DNA of 64,000 nt from Chryseobacterium senegalense. Its GTDB lineage: Bacteria > Bacteroidota > Bacteroidia > Flavobacteriales > Weeksellaceae. The position numbers and the translations under genes are program-made. The stretch lies in NCBI GenBank assembly GCA_001403755.1, contig CYUH01000014.1:124001-188000 (forward strand). Reading direction: 5' to 3'. The notes below the pieces were generated by a model. The model was not told the DNA's origin. It searched no databases and saw only the letters and a list, made by a program, of their open reading frames with translations. This document shows, piece by piece, positions 17,738 to 26,789 of the stretch; positions within the stretch are counted from its first letter, which is position 1, and every line of letters begins with the position of its first letter.

Positions 17738-18667
17738 TTAGAAGTTAATTTCCACTTTTTTACCGGATTTCAAAGCTACTTTTGCTCCGATAATCAGCGG
17801 TCGGTTATCATAAATATGTCCATTCGGAAATCCAAAAACGGTGGGGAAATCATACTTTTTCAACCGTTCCGAAATGATTTGATAAGCAAATTCATCGAAG
17901 CTTTCTTCGTAGTTTTTATTGTCCTTTTCGTTGCCCATATTGGTCATTCCACCAACAATTAATCCTTTAATTTGCCTGAAAACGCCAGCCAAATCAAGAG
18001 AAATCATCATGCGATCAAGTGCATAATAATTCTCGCCAATGTCTTCGATGAAAAGGATTTTATCTTTAAAATTAAAAGAATAAGGCGTTCCAACCAACGC
18101 ATAAATAAGGGCAAGATTTCCGCCAATCAATTGACCTTCAATATCTCCGCCTTTATTGAACAGGCTTTTTTCAATAGAATATTTCGGTAACTTTCCTTCC
18201 AAAATATCGAAAGTAAGATCATAACTTTCTTCCGAAACACCGAAACTGGAAATCTTAACAGTTTGTGCATGAATAGAAGCAAACTGATTTTTCAGCAAAT
18301 AACTCTGTATCACAGTGTTATCCGAATATCCAATATACCATTTTGGGTTTTTTCTGAATTTTGAAAGTTCTAGATTTCTTAGCAGATGCTGGCAACCATA
18401 ACCACCTCTTGATGCCCAAATCGCGGAAATTCCTTCATCATTGAGCGCCCAATTCATATCCGAAATTCTTTCTTTCTCAGTTCCAGCATAGGAATATCCG
18501 TTTGAATAATTGGTATAAAGATGTTTGCCTAAAACAGGTTCATACCCTTTTGATTTAATGAGTTTTAACCCGTTTTCCAATTGAGATTCGGTAACCGACC
18601 CCCCTGGAGAAATAATGGCGATTTGATCTCCTTTTTTTATGCTTTTGGGAAAAATGATGCTGTCCAT
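17738..18667 (-). CDS. ldcA: LD-carboxypeptidase (peptidase S66)
   Basis: Protein of 309 residues of the S66 family. Features are the N-terminal GDQIAIISPGGSV, the segment IWASRGGYGCQHLL, and the nucleophile serine in WYIGYSDNTVI (Ser115). The family's Glu/His partners lie in the C-terminal domain (candidates in LFIEDIGENYYALDR and FGFPNGHIYDN). The enzyme cleaves the terminal D-Ala from murein tetrapeptides during recycling. No signal peptide, which fits a cytoplasmic recycling enzyme. The start overlaps the LysE-like gene's stop by one base (TAATG). Confidence 0.9.
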   Translation of the reverse strand: MDSIIFPKSIKKGDQIAIISPGGSVTESQLENGLKLIKSKGYEPVLGKHLYTNYSNGYSYAGTEKERISDMNWALNDEGISAIWASRGGYGCQHLLRNLELSKFRKNPKWYIGYSDNTVIQSYLLKNQFASIHAQTVKISSFGVSEESYDLTFDILEGKLPKYSIEKSLFNKGGDIEGQLIGGNLALIYALVGTPYSFNFKDKILFIEDIGENYYALDRMMISLDLAGVFRQIKGLIVGGMTNMGNEKDNKNYEESFDEFAYQIISERLKKYDFPTVFGFPNGHIYDNRPLIIGAKVALKSGKKVEINF

Positions 18668-19347
18668 TACTTGCTTAATTTTTGTTCTGTTTTTTCTGCT
18701 TCTTCCAACTTTCGATCAAATTGGTTAAATTTTTTAAAACTTTGCAGAAAAATAAAAATGCTGAAACCTACTAGGATAAAACCTACTCCTTTTCGGATTT
18801 GATTGGCTAATTTTTCGGTTAGTTTATCATGAAATTGCTTCGCAAGATAAATTTTTAAAATATCAATGACGAGATAAGTTCCAACCACCAATGCCATATA
18901 CAAAAGAAATTCATTGAGATTTGGATAGGCATTCCGCACGGATATGACCGTCACCAGCCAAAAAAGTACGACTCCGATATTCAGGATATTGAAGAAGAAG
19001 CCGTTCAGAAAGGTTTTAAAATAATTCTGATTAATCATCTTTTCTTCCCCTGCAATATGCATCTTAGTTCTGGAAACAATCATATAAACCGCATAAATAA
19101 GGATAATAAAGGCCGTAATTCGATAAAAACCAGGATGTTTGTCAATCAGCTGTACCAAATCTGCGCTGGCAAAAAATGCCGCAACGATGCAAATAATATC
19201 GGCCGTAATAACGCCCATATCCAACGCAAAAGCATGTCGCGGACCTCGGGAAAAACTGGTTTCGATAAGCAGGAAAAAAATTGGTCCGAGAAAAACCAGA
19301 CTAAGCATTATTCCTAATCCTATAGCGGATAAAAAAAGTTCAATCAT
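18667..19347 (-). CDS. LysE-family exporter
   Basis: Protein of 226 residues with six predicted membrane segments, as in LysE/RhtB amino-acid exporters. The N-terminal helix contains GLGIMLSLVFLGPIFFLLIETSFSRGPRHA broken across the first loop, matching the family's GPxxxxxxxxxxxxG pattern. The substrate is unknown. The C-terminal tail (KKFNQFDRKLEEAEKTEQKLSK) is charged and helical, longer than usual. One-base overlap with the LD-carboxypeptidase gene indicates translational coupling; functional coupling is not evident. Confidence 0.85.
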   Translation of the reverse strand: MIELFLSAIGLGIMLSLVFLGPIFFLLIETSFSRGPRHAFALDMGVITADIICIVAAFFASADLVQLIDKHPGFYRITAFIILIYAVYMIVSRTKMHIAGEEKMINQNYFKTFLNGFFFNILNIGVVLFWLVTVISVRNAYPNLNEFLLYMALVVGTYLVIDILKIYLAKQFHDKLTEKLANQIRKGVGFILVGFSIFIFLQSFKKFNQFDRKLEEAEKTEQKLSK

Positions 19348-19397
19348 AATCGATAAGATAGTAGTGGATTGTTTTTCAAAGGACAGATCATCGAAAT

Positions 19398-21554
19398 CTA
19401 ATCATTAATAATTTTAAAATCCAATTGTTTCTGTACCAAATTCGCCTTCATTACCTTAATTTTCACTTCATCACCCAGTTGATACTGATTACCTGTTCGG
19501 GAACCGATTACTGCATGAGATTTAGCATCATATTGGTAAGAATCATCCATCAAATCACGAAGTTTGATAAGGCCTTCTGCACCATTTTCCGGGATTTGAA
19601 CCCAGAAACCGAAATCTGCAACGCCGGAAATAACTCCGGTAAATTCTTCACCCAAATGTTTCTCCATGAATTTAACTTGCATGAATTTTATGGAATCTCT
19701 TTCTGCATCTGCGGCAAGCCTTTCCATGGCGCTGCAATGCTTGGATTTGTCTTCGATTTCTTCTTTATTAGGAGATTTTCCTCCATCGAGGTAATGCTGC
19801 AACAAACGATGGGCAATAAGATCCGGATATCGGCGAATAGGAGAGGTGAAGTGCGAATAATAATCGAATCCTAAGCCGTAATGCCCAATAGGATTGGTAG
19901 AGTAGATGGCTTTACTCATCGATCGCATCGCCAATGTTTCAATCATGTTTTCCTCACCCTTTCCTTTTACCTCGTTCAATAACTTATTCAAAGATTGGGC
20001 GACTTTCTTGGTATTTGCCAAATCCATTTTGTAGCCGAAAGTGGATACAAATTCTCTAAGAGCTTCTAATTTCGCGGGATCAGGGTCATCGTGAATACGA
20101 TAAATAAAGGTATTTCCAGTAGGTTCGCCTCTTTTGTTCAAGGAAACAAATTCCGAAACTTTTCGGTTGGCCAAAAGCATAAATTCTTCAATTAAATGAT
20201 TGGAATCTTTGCTGATCTTAAAATAAACACCGATTGGTTCGCTGTTCTCATCGAGGTTGAAACGCACTTCGCTTCGGTCAAAGGTTATTGCACCATTATC
20301 GATTCTTTCCTTTCTAAGGATTTTAGCCAATCGATCCAAAGTAAGGATTTCTTCTGCCAAATCACCGTTTCCGCTTTCTATTCGTTCCTGCGCTTCTTCG
20401 TAGGTGAATCTTCGGTCGGAGTGAATTACGGTTCGGCCAAACCATTCTTTGACCACTTTTGCTTGATCATCAAGTTCAAAAACTGCGGAAAAAGTGTATT
20501 TATCTTCATTCGGACGTAATGAACATACATCGTTGCTTAAAACTTCCGGCAACATCGGAACTACGCGATCCACCAAATAAACGGAAGTCGCTCTGTCGTA
20601 GGCTTCATCATCCAACAAAGTTCCTGGAATTACATAATGAGAAACATCGGCGATATGAACACCAATTTCCCAGTTTCCGTTGTCTAATTTCTGGATAGAA
20701 AGGGCATCATCGAAGTCTTTCGCATCTTTTGGATCGATGGTAAAGGTGCAAATCTTTCGCATATCTCGACGCTTTGCTACCTCACTATCGAGAATCCTAC
20801 GATCGATTTCATCGGCTTCTTTTTCCACTTCCTCGGGGAAAGCGTAGGGGAGGCCGTATTCCGCTAAAATCGAATGAATTTCGGTTTCGTGCTCGCCCGG
20901 CGCTCCGAGAACTTTGATGATTTCACCTTCCGGATTTTTTTCTCCTTGGCGCCAATCGGTCATTTTCACAACCACTTTATCACCATCTTCGGCACCACCA
21001 ATTTTACCTTTAGGAACAAAGATATCGGTGTTAATGGTTTTTTTATCGCACACCACAAAACCGAAATCTTTATGTTTAATCAACTGAAAAGTTCCTACAA
21101 ATTCGCTGCGAGTTCTCTCGAGAACTTCCAATACCGAGCCTTCCAGTTTTCTTCCTTTGAAATGATAGGTTACGATGAGTACTTTATCGCCTTGTAGCGC
21201 ATCTTTCACATTTTTGGAATGAATGAACACATCATCATCAATTCCATCCACTCTTACATAAGCATTTCCTGCTTGGTTGAAATCGATAATTCCTGTTAAT
21301 GTACCTTCAATATTAAGGTTGATGATGTATTTTCCTTTTTCTACTTCCTTGATTCGCTCTTCAGAAATAAGTTTGTGCAGCGACTGAATCACCTGCTCGC
21401 GTTGTCGCGGATTTTTATAATCTATTCCATCCGAAATCTGCTTATAATTATAGATTTTCGTGGAGTTTTTGTTCATAAAAGACAAAATCAGACGTCCAAT
21501 TTGTTGGAGTTTATGGTTGTTTTTATGAGATATAAATTTGCTTTTTTTTGCCAT
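19398..21554 (-). CDS. rnr: Ribonuclease R
   Basis: Protein of 718 residues. In order it has an N-terminal winged-helix region (ILSFMNKNSTKIYNYKQISDGI), two cold-shock OB domains (residues about 65-220), the RNB catalytic domain with the metal-binding run DPKDAKDFDDALSI near residue 275, and a C-terminal S1 domain (GEEFTGVISGVADFGFWVQI). RNase R is a 3'-5' exoribonuclease that digests structured RNA and acts in rRNA and mRNA decay. The basic tail of the E. coli enzyme is absent. The gene follows rpiB by 25 nt and is probably co-transcribed with it. Confidence 0.96.
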   Translation of the reverse strand: MAKKSKFISHKNNHKLQQIGRLILSFMNKNSTKIYNYKQISDGIDYKNPRQREQVIQSLHKLISEERIKEVEKGKYIINLNIEGTLTGIIDFNQAGNAYVRVDGIDDDVFIHSKNVKDALQGDKVLIVTYHFKGRKLEGSVLEVLERTRSEFVGTFQLIKHKDFGFVVCDKKTINTDIFVPKGKIGGAEDGDKVVVKMTDWRQGEKNPEGEIIKVLGAPGEHETEIHSILAEYGLPYAFPEEVEKEADEIDRRILDSEVAKRRDMRKICTFTIDPKDAKDFDDALSIQKLDNGNWEIGVHIADVSHYVIPGTLLDDEAYDRATSVYLVDRVVPMLPEVLSNDVCSLRPNEDKYTFSAVFELDDQAKVVKEWFGRTVIHSDRRFTYEEAQERIESGNGDLAEEILTLDRLAKILRKERIDNGAITFDRSEVRFNLDENSEPIGVYFKISKDSNHLIEEFMLLANRKVSEFVSLNKRGEPTGNTFIYRIHDDPDPAKLEALREFVSTFGYKMDLANTKKVAQSLNKLLNEVKGKGEENMIETLAMRSMSKAIYSTNPIGHYGLGFDYYSHFTSPIRRYPDLIAHRLLQHYLDGGKSPNKEEIEDKSKHCSAMERLAADAERDSIKFMQVKFMEKHLGEEFTGVISGVADFGFWVQIPENGAEGLIKLRDLMDDSYQYDAKSHAVIGSRTGNQYQLGDEVKIKVMKANLVQKQLDFKIIND

Positions 21555-21579
21555 TTATTTATTTTTTGTTTGTGGTGGA

Positions 21580-22011
21580 TCAGCAAAATGCGATCTTATC
21601 CACTCTGTTCTGGTGTCTTCCTCCTTCAAACTCAGTAGTGAGGAAAGTTTCTATGATATTAATGGCCAATTCACTGGAAATAAATCTTGCCGGAATGGCC
21701 ACCATATTAGCATTATTATGTTGTTTTGCTAAAGCTGCCAATTCAGTATCCCAACAAAGCGCACAACGGATTTGCTGATGCTTATTGGCGGTAATCGAAA
21801 CGCCTTGTCCGCTACCACAGATGAGAATTCCAAGATCGTTTTTTCCGCTTTCTACGGAACTTGCTGCTGGATGTACAAAATCCGGATAATCCACAGAATC
21901 TTTGGAATAGGTACCAAAATCTTCAATTTCGTATTGATTTTCCAAGTGCTTTTTGATGATTTCTTTGTAATCGAAACCTGCGTGATCGCAAGCAATAGCT
22001 ATTTTTTTCAT
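21580..22011 (-). CDS. rpiB: Ribose-5-phosphate isomerase B
   Basis: Protein of 143 residues. It begins IAIACDHAGFDYKEII and has the active-site loop ICGSGQGVSITANK with Cys65, followed by RCALCWD and a NANMVAIPAR segment typical of RpiB/LacAB enzymes. It interconverts ribose-5-phosphate and ribulose-5-phosphate in the pentose phosphate pathway. It begins the leftward run rpiB-rnr and diverges from pgk across a 0.64-kb non-coding region. A TAAATTTG element lies 33 nt upstream of the start. Confidence 0.95.
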   Translation of the reverse strand: MKKIAIACDHAGFDYKEIIKKHLENQYEIEDFGTYSKDSVDYPDFVHPAASSVESGKNDLGILICGSGQGVSITANKHQQIRCALCWDTELAALAKQHNNANMVAIPARFISSELAINIIETFLTTEFEGGRHQNRVDKIAFC

Positions 22012-22044
22012 TTTATTCTTTTATGATCAGACTTTCAATTGATA

Positions 22045-22052
22045 CAAATTTA
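22045..22052 (-). promoter_or_regulatory. -7 element TAAATTTG for rpiB
   Basis: Exact TANNTTTG match on the minus strand, 33 nt upstream of the rpiB start. Confidence 0.5.
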
Positions 22053-22213
22053 TGATTATTAATATAAATAGGGTTTCAATTATTAGCAAAATCTAAGCAT
22101 TTTGCAGAAAATAATGATCAGTTAAAAGGAAGAATAAGACATTGCATTTCTCAACATTTTCCCTATTAACCATAAAGTAATGCACATTGCTTGTGAGTAT
22201 AACTCGTAATTCG

Positions 22214-22222
22214 TGTGGATAA
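22214..22222 (-). promoter_or_regulatory. DnaA box, perfect (TTATCCACA)
   Basis: Plus-strand TGTGGATAA, the exact complement of the high-affinity DnaA-box consensus, placed immediately beside an AT-rich tract. Confidence 0.55.
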
Positions 22223-22370
22223 GTCTTTAAAAAATTTCCTTTTTTTATTCATATTAAATTCATAATGCAACATTCAAATGAGCTTTCATAAAAAATTTTA
22301 AGGAAAGTTTTGGGGAGAAAACAATGTGGTTTTCCATAGTCCAGTTTTTAATAAACCCTTTCCGGAGGAC

Positions 22371-22379
22371 TTATTCACA
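22371..22379 (+). promoter_or_regulatory. DnaA box (TTATTCACA)
   Basis: Matches TTATNCACA exactly, in opposite orientation to the perfect box 150 bp to the left. Confidence 0.45.
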
Positions 22380-22618
22380 ATTGTTGGTAAAAGTAAAATC
22401 CAGTTAAAAATCAAGGACTTGCAATGTGAATTATATATGAATTTATCTCCCAATAATTGTGATGAAATAAATGATTTTATTTTTCCCCAAAGTCGTCCGC
22501 TACAACAACAGTATTCATTTATTTTTTTTAAAAAAAAGAATATAGTGTAGATAAAATGAGTCTTTGGGAATTGTGGAATTTTATATCAAATTAAATTTTT
22601 AATCGACCGAATTAATCT

Positions 22619-22626
22619 TAAATTTG
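22619..22626 (+). promoter_or_regulatory. -7 element TAAATTTG for pgk
   Basis: Exact TANNTTTG match 24 nt before the pgk ATG. No good TTG -33 element is seen at the usual spacing. Confidence 0.55.
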
Positions 22627-22650
22627 TGAAACTAAAAAACAGAGATTTTT

Positions 22651-23841
22651 ATGAAAACAATTAATGATTTCAACTTCAAAGATAAAAAAGCTTTGGTGCG
22701 AGTTGATTTTAATGTTCCCCAAAGTGCTGATCTGAAAGTAACGGATAATACCCGAATTCAGGCGGTGAAACCTACGATCGAAAAAATACTGAATGATGGG
22801 GGATCTGTAATTTTAATGACGCATCTTGGAAGACCAAAAGGAAAATTTTCTGAGCAGTTTTCTCTAAAAAATATCGTTCCAGAAATAGAAAAAGTTCTCG
22901 GTAAGGAAGTAAAGTTCTGTAAGGATTGTCTAGGTGAGGATGCTGAAAACATGTCGGCCAACTTACAGCCTGGTGAAATTCTTCTGCTGGAAAATCTAAG
23001 GTTTTATGATCAGGAAGAAGCTGGAGATCGAGAATTTGCTGAAAAGCTATCTAAATACGCCGATGCTTATGTAAATGATGCGTTTGGTACAGCTCATAGA
23101 GAACATGCTTCTACTGCGGTTATTGCACAATTTTTTCCATCAACTAAATTTTTCGGTTTATTGATGGCTAAAGAATTGGAAGCTATTGATAAAGTATTAG
23201 GAAGTGGCGAAAAACCAGTAACGGCAATACTTGGCGGATCTAAAGTTTCAACTAAAATTACCATTATAGAAAATATTCTACCTGCGGTAAATAATTTAAT
23301 AATCGGTGGTGGAATGGCTTTTACTTTTATTAAAGCTTTAGGTGGAAATATTGGAAATTCATTACTTGAAGAAGATAAAATTGATCTTGCCCTAGAAATT
23401 TTGGAAAAAGCAAAAGCATTGAATGTAAAAGTATATTTACCTGTAGATACTGTTATAGCAGATGAATTCAGTAATGATGCTGAAAGAAAAGAAGTAGATA
23501 TTTATGATATTCCCGATGGTTGGATGGGATTGGACGCCGGTTCAAAATCCAGAGATTTATTTCACGATGTATTGATGAACTCTAGAACAATTTTATGGAA
23601 TGGACCTATCGGAGTTTTCGAAATGCCTAATTTTTCCGAGGGAACTATTGCTTTAGGTGACAGTATTGCTGAATCGACCAAATTAGGAGCTTTTTCTCTA
23701 GTTGGAGGAGGCGATAGTGTTGCATTTGTAAAACAATTCGATTATGCTGATAAAGTAAGTTATGTATCAACAGGAGGAGGTGCAATGCTGGAAAGTTTAG
23801 AAGGACTTGAACTTCCGGGTGTAAAAGCAATCAATTATTAA
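22651..23841 (+). CDS. pgk: Phosphoglycerate kinase
   Basis: Protein of 396 residues, standard length. Recognisable landmarks are ALVRVDFNVPQ near the N terminus, MTHLGRPKGK, the hinge and nucleotide segment ILGGSKVSTKI, and the C-terminal GGGDSVAFV and STGGGAMLESLEG. It catalyses the ATP-forming step of glycolysis, 1,3-bisphosphoglycerate to 3-phosphoglycerate. Monocistronic, with its own -7 element and terminator. Confidence 0.98.
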   Translation: MKTINDFNFKDKKALVRVDFNVPQSADLKVTDNTRIQAVKPTIEKILNDGGSVILMTHLGRPKGKFSEQFSLKNIVPEIEKVLGKEVKFCKDCLGEDAENMSANLQPGEILLLENLRFYDQEEAGDREFAEKLSKYADAYVNDAFGTAHREHASTAVIAQFFPSTKFFGLLMAKELEAIDKVLGSGEKPVTAILGGSKVSTKITIIENILPAVNNLIIGGGMAFTFIKALGGNIGNSLLEEDKIDLALEILEKAKALNVKVYLPVDTVIADEFSNDAERKEVDIYDIPDGWMGLDAGSKSRDLFHDVLMNSRTILWNGPIGVFEMPNFSEGTIALGDSIAESTKLGAFSLVGGGDSVAFVKQFDYADKVSYVSTGGGAMLESLEGLELPGVKAINY

Positions 23842-23857
23842 TTTTAGTTCTAAATAG

Positions 23858-23892
23858 AAAAAGTTTCCAAATTCCTTGGAAACTTTTTTTTT
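23858..23892 (+). terminator. Terminator after pgk
   Basis: Stem AAGTTTCCAA / TTGGAAACTT with an ATTCC loop and a following T run, 17 nt after the stop codon. Confidence 0.88.
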
Positions 23893-23984
23893 ATAATTTT
23901 TTCAAAGCATTGATTCGAAATTTTCGAAAAATTGTTTCGTTTTCTTAAAAATTGACCTTCAGAAACCAGTCAAAAATCGAAAAA

Positions 23985-24803
23985 CTATTTTTTTTCGATA
24001 ATATATATCAAACTTGAAAATTCGTCGTTTTTTAAGCCCTTAAAATTAGAAATCGCTCCGTAAAACATTCCTTTGATCCAAAAAATAGGAGATTTTTTAT
24101 ATTTTTCGCTCAACATGGAGATATAAAATGAATCGAGTAGGAGAGGTTTAATTTTTTTGATTTTCCAGTTTTCATTGTTCATTAATTTTTCCATTCCCGA
24201 TTTTGTGAAATGAAAAATGTGTCTTGGTACATCGTAAGCTGCCCAATATTCTTTGTATTTTTTTGCATCGTAAGAACCAGGATTGGGAACTGCGATAATT
24301 AGTATTCCTTTATCCTTTAATTTATCATGAAATTTTTTCAACATATTTTCTTGATCCTCGATATGTTCAAAAACATGCCATAAAGTAATGGCATCCAAAC
24401 TTCCGTTTTCTATCGAATCGATTTCATTTATGAGTTGAGTTTTCTGAAGTTTCTGTTGTGCAAAATTTCTTGCTGCATCACTCGGCTCGAATCCAAAAGT
24501 CGTAAAATCGTCTTCTATAAATTTTAAAAATTCACCAGCTCCGCAACCATAATCTAATACAGTTGCATTCCGATACAGTTCCTGTGCGATGATATTTCTT
24601 TTATAATTTAAATTAAACCTTTGAAGAAATTTATAAAGCTTTTCCTTTAAACCTCCGGAATCCTGATGATGAGAAATATATTTTTCACTTTCATAATATG
24701 GAGCTAGATTTTTGGGAACCGGATAAGTTTTGTAAACACCTTTTATAGAAGTATCTATTAATTCGAAAGTTTCCTGAGACAAGAAATGATCTTTAATTTT
24801 CAT
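23985..24803 (-). CDS. Class I SAM-dependent methyltransferase
   Basis: Protein of 272 residues. The SAM-binding motif I is ATVLDYGCGAGEFLKFI (around residue 92). The acidic-loop segment is FGFEPSDAARNFAQ, followed by DAITLWHVFEHIEDQENML and ILIIAVPNPGSYDAKKYKEYWAAYDVPRHIFHFT. The last pattern, with an early TYPVPKNLAPYYESEKY block, is typical of Bacteroidota methyltransferases beside cell-wall or tRNA genes. The substrate is unknown. It lies 91 nt downstream of mnmG across a parS site, so co-transcription with mnmG is possible. Confidence 0.85.
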   Translation of the reverse strand: MKIKDHFLSQETFELIDTSIKGVYKTYPVPKNLAPYYESEKYISHHQDSGGLKEKLYKFLQRFNLNYKRNIIAQELYRNATVLDYGCGAGEFLKFIEDDFTTFGFEPSDAARNFAQQKLQKTQLINEIDSIENGSLDAITLWHVFEHIEDQENMLKKFHDKLKDKGILIIAVPNPGSYDAKKYKEYWAAYDVPRHIFHFTKSGMEKLMNNENWKIKKIKPLLLDSFYISMLSEKYKKSPIFWIKGMFYGAISNFKGLKNDEFSSLIYIIEKK

Positions 24804-24862
24804 TTATTTACATTTTTAAAAATGAAAACTTCAATAGTTAAATATTGAAGTTTTAAATTTAT

Positions 24863-24878
24863 GGTTTCACGTGAAACA
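24863..24878. other. parS centromere site 1 (15/16 match)
   Basis: GGTTTCACGTGAAACA matches the conserved bacterial parS palindrome TGTTTCACGTGAAACA at 15 of 16 positions. It is in the mnmG-methyltransferase intergenic gap. ParB binds such sites near replication origins. Confidence 0.88.
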
Positions 24879-24894
24879 TATGTTTTATCCAAAT

Positions 24895-26757
24895 TTATCT
24901 TCCTAAATATACCAATAAAACATTGATGTCTGCGGGAGAAACTCCGCTAATTCTTCCAGCCTGAGCGATGGTTTTTGGCTGCACCTTCGTCATTTTCTGC
25001 TTTGCCTCTGAAGAAAGAGAACTGATTTTGGTAAAATCAAAATCTTCTGGAATTTTTATCGTTTCCAGACGATTGAGTTTTACAACATTTTCCTTTTCTT
25101 TTTCAATATATCCTTTGTATTTGATATTGATTTCAGCTTGTTCCTTTATTTCATCTTCATATTGTTGCGATACCTCTTTAATGAAATCGATTTCCTCTAA
25201 TTTTTGAAGGTTCATGTTCGGTCTGGTAAGAATTTGTGCAGCACGGTATGCTTGATCAACAGGGGAGGAATCAATTGAATTTAAGATAGGATTAATGACT
25301 CCTGGTTTCAATGATGTTTCTTTTAAAAAGTGTTCCAATTCATTACTTTTCGCTATTTTCTCATGTACTCTTTTTAGGCGGTCTTCTTTTGCTAAACCTA
25401 ATTCGAAAGCCTTTTCCGTCAAGCGAATATCTGCATTGTCTTGTCTTAGAAGTAAGCGGTATTCTGCTCTGGAAGTGAACATGCGATAAGGTTCTTCCGT
25501 TCCTTTAGTGATTAAATCATCGATTAAAACTCCGATATACGCCTCATCTCTATTGAGGATAAATTCCGCTTTGTCATGTACTTTGTTGTGAGCGTTTATA
25601 CCAGCAATTAAACCTTGACCAGCAGCTTCTTCATAACCTGTAGTCCCATTGATTTGACCTGCAAAATAAAGGTTTTCGATTAATTTGGTTTCCAGCGTAT
25701 GAAAAAGTTGAGTAGGAGGGAAGTAGTCGTACTCAATTGCGTAACCAGGGCGGAAAACTTTCACATTTTCAAATCCTGGAATATGTCTCATCGCTTTAAT
25801 TTGAATGTCTTCAGGTAATGACGAACTGAAACCATTAACATATATTTCTACTGTTCTCCAACCTTCAGGCTCTACAAACAACTGATGGCGGTTTCTTTCC
25901 GCAAAACGATTGATTTTATCCTCAATACTCGGACAATATCTTGGACCAATGCTCTGGATGGTACCATTGAACATCGGGCTTCTATCAAATCCTTCTCTTA
26001 GAATATCATGAACTGTTTCATTAGTATAAACAATATGACAACTGAGTTGTTTGGTTAGTTTTGGAGTATCTAAATAAGAGAATTTCTGAGGATTTTCGTC
26101 TCCTTTTTGTTCTTCCATTTTGGAATAATCCAGGCTTCTTCCATCTACCCGAGGTGGAGTTCCTGTTTTCATTCTTCCTGCTTCGAAACCTAAGGAAACC
26201 AATTGTTCGGTAATTCCGAAAGCTCTGGGTTCACCCATTCTTCCGCCGCCGAGTTGTTTGTCACCTACATGGATCAAACCATTTAGGAAGGTACCGTTGG
26301 TAAGAACCACGGATTTTCCTTTGATAGAAATTCCGAGCGACGTAACTACTCCTGTCACCTTATTATTTTCTATGATAAGGCTCTTTACCATATCTTGAAA
26401 AAAGTCAAGATTAGGAGTGTTTTCTAATGCTAAACGCCACTCTTCAGCGAATTGCATTCTGTCGTTTTGGGTTCTTGGTGACCACATAGCCGGACCTTTA
26501 GAAAGATTCAGCATTTTAAACTGTATAGCAGATTTATCCGCAACAATACCTGAGTAACCACCCATTGCATCGATTTCTCTTACGATTTGTCCTTTTGCAA
26601 TACCACCCATTGCTGGATTACAAGACATCTGTCCGATGGTTTGCATGTTCATGGTTACCAGAAGTGTTTTCGAACCCATATTTGCCGCTGCAGCAGCTGC
26701 CTCACAACCTGCGTGTCCTGCACCTACAACTATGACGTCGTATATTTCGTTGATCAT
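24895..26757 (-). CDS. mnmG: tRNA uridine-5-carboxymethylaminomethyl modification enzyme MnmG (GidA)
   Basis: Protein of 620 residues. The FAD-binding motif is DVIVVGAGHAGCEAAAAAA at residues 8-25, followed by GGIAKGQIVREIDAMGG and the family blocks RMKTGTPPRVDGRSLDY and FAGQINGTTGYEEAAGQG. The helical C-terminal domain ends in RISGVSPADINVLLVYL. With MnmE it installs the 5-carboxymethylaminomethyl group on wobble uridine 34 of several tRNAs. A parS palindrome lies on each side of the gene, and mnmG (gidA, glucose-inhibited division) is classically near oriC, which supports an origin-proximal position. Confidence 0.98.
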   Translation of the reverse strand: MINEIYDVIVVGAGHAGCEAAAAAANMGSKTLLVTMNMQTIGQMSCNPAMGGIAKGQIVREIDAMGGYSGIVADKSAIQFKMLNLSKGPAMWSPRTQNDRMQFAEEWRLALENTPNLDFFQDMVKSLIIENNKVTGVVTSLGISIKGKSVVLTNGTFLNGLIHVGDKQLGGGRMGEPRAFGITEQLVSLGFEAGRMKTGTPPRVDGRSLDYSKMEEQKGDENPQKFSYLDTPKLTKQLSCHIVYTNETVHDILREGFDRSPMFNGTIQSIGPRYCPSIEDKINRFAERNRHQLFVEPEGWRTVEIYVNGFSSSLPEDIQIKAMRHIPGFENVKVFRPGYAIEYDYFPPTQLFHTLETKLIENLYFAGQINGTTGYEEAAGQGLIAGINAHNKVHDKAEFILNRDEAYIGVLIDDLITKGTEEPYRMFTSRAEYRLLLRQDNADIRLTEKAFELGLAKEDRLKRVHEKIAKSNELEHFLKETSLKPGVINPILNSIDSSPVDQAYRAAQILTRPNMNLQKLEEIDFIKEVSQQYEDEIKEQAEINIKYKGYIEKEKENVVKLNRLETIKIPEDFDFTKISSLSSEAKQKMTKVQPKTIAQAGRISGVSPADINVLLVYLGR

Positions 26758-26789
26758 TTTATCGTTTATAAGAACTGATTAATATTGAT

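Larger units (their letters stand above)
22053..22618. other. Candidate replication origin region (rpiB-pgk intergenic)
   Basis: This is the longest non-coding stretch of the window. It contains a perfect DnaA box on the minus strand (TTATCCACA, 22214-22222), a second consensus box on the plus strand (TTATTCACA, 22371-22379) and a one-mismatch copy (TTATCTACA, minus, 22546-22554). A strongly AT-rich tract follows the first box (22223-22270), and a T/A block lies at 22520-22545 (T run then A run). Flanking genes diverge, as expected around an origin, and parS sites lie 2.2 and 4.2 kb to the right. dnaA is not in the window. Origin function is inference. Confidence 0.45.

Noticed and set aside
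22326..22550. A 74-codon plus-strand frame in the rpiB-pgk gap
   Set aside because: It overlaps the DnaA-box region, has no ribosome-binding context or recognisable domain, and its composition follows the AT-rich background. Kept as non-coding, though a small gene cannot be fully excluded.
24884..24892. TTATCCAAA next to parS site 1, a near DnaA box
   Set aside because: One mismatch at a critical position and no neighbouring boxes; treated as chance.
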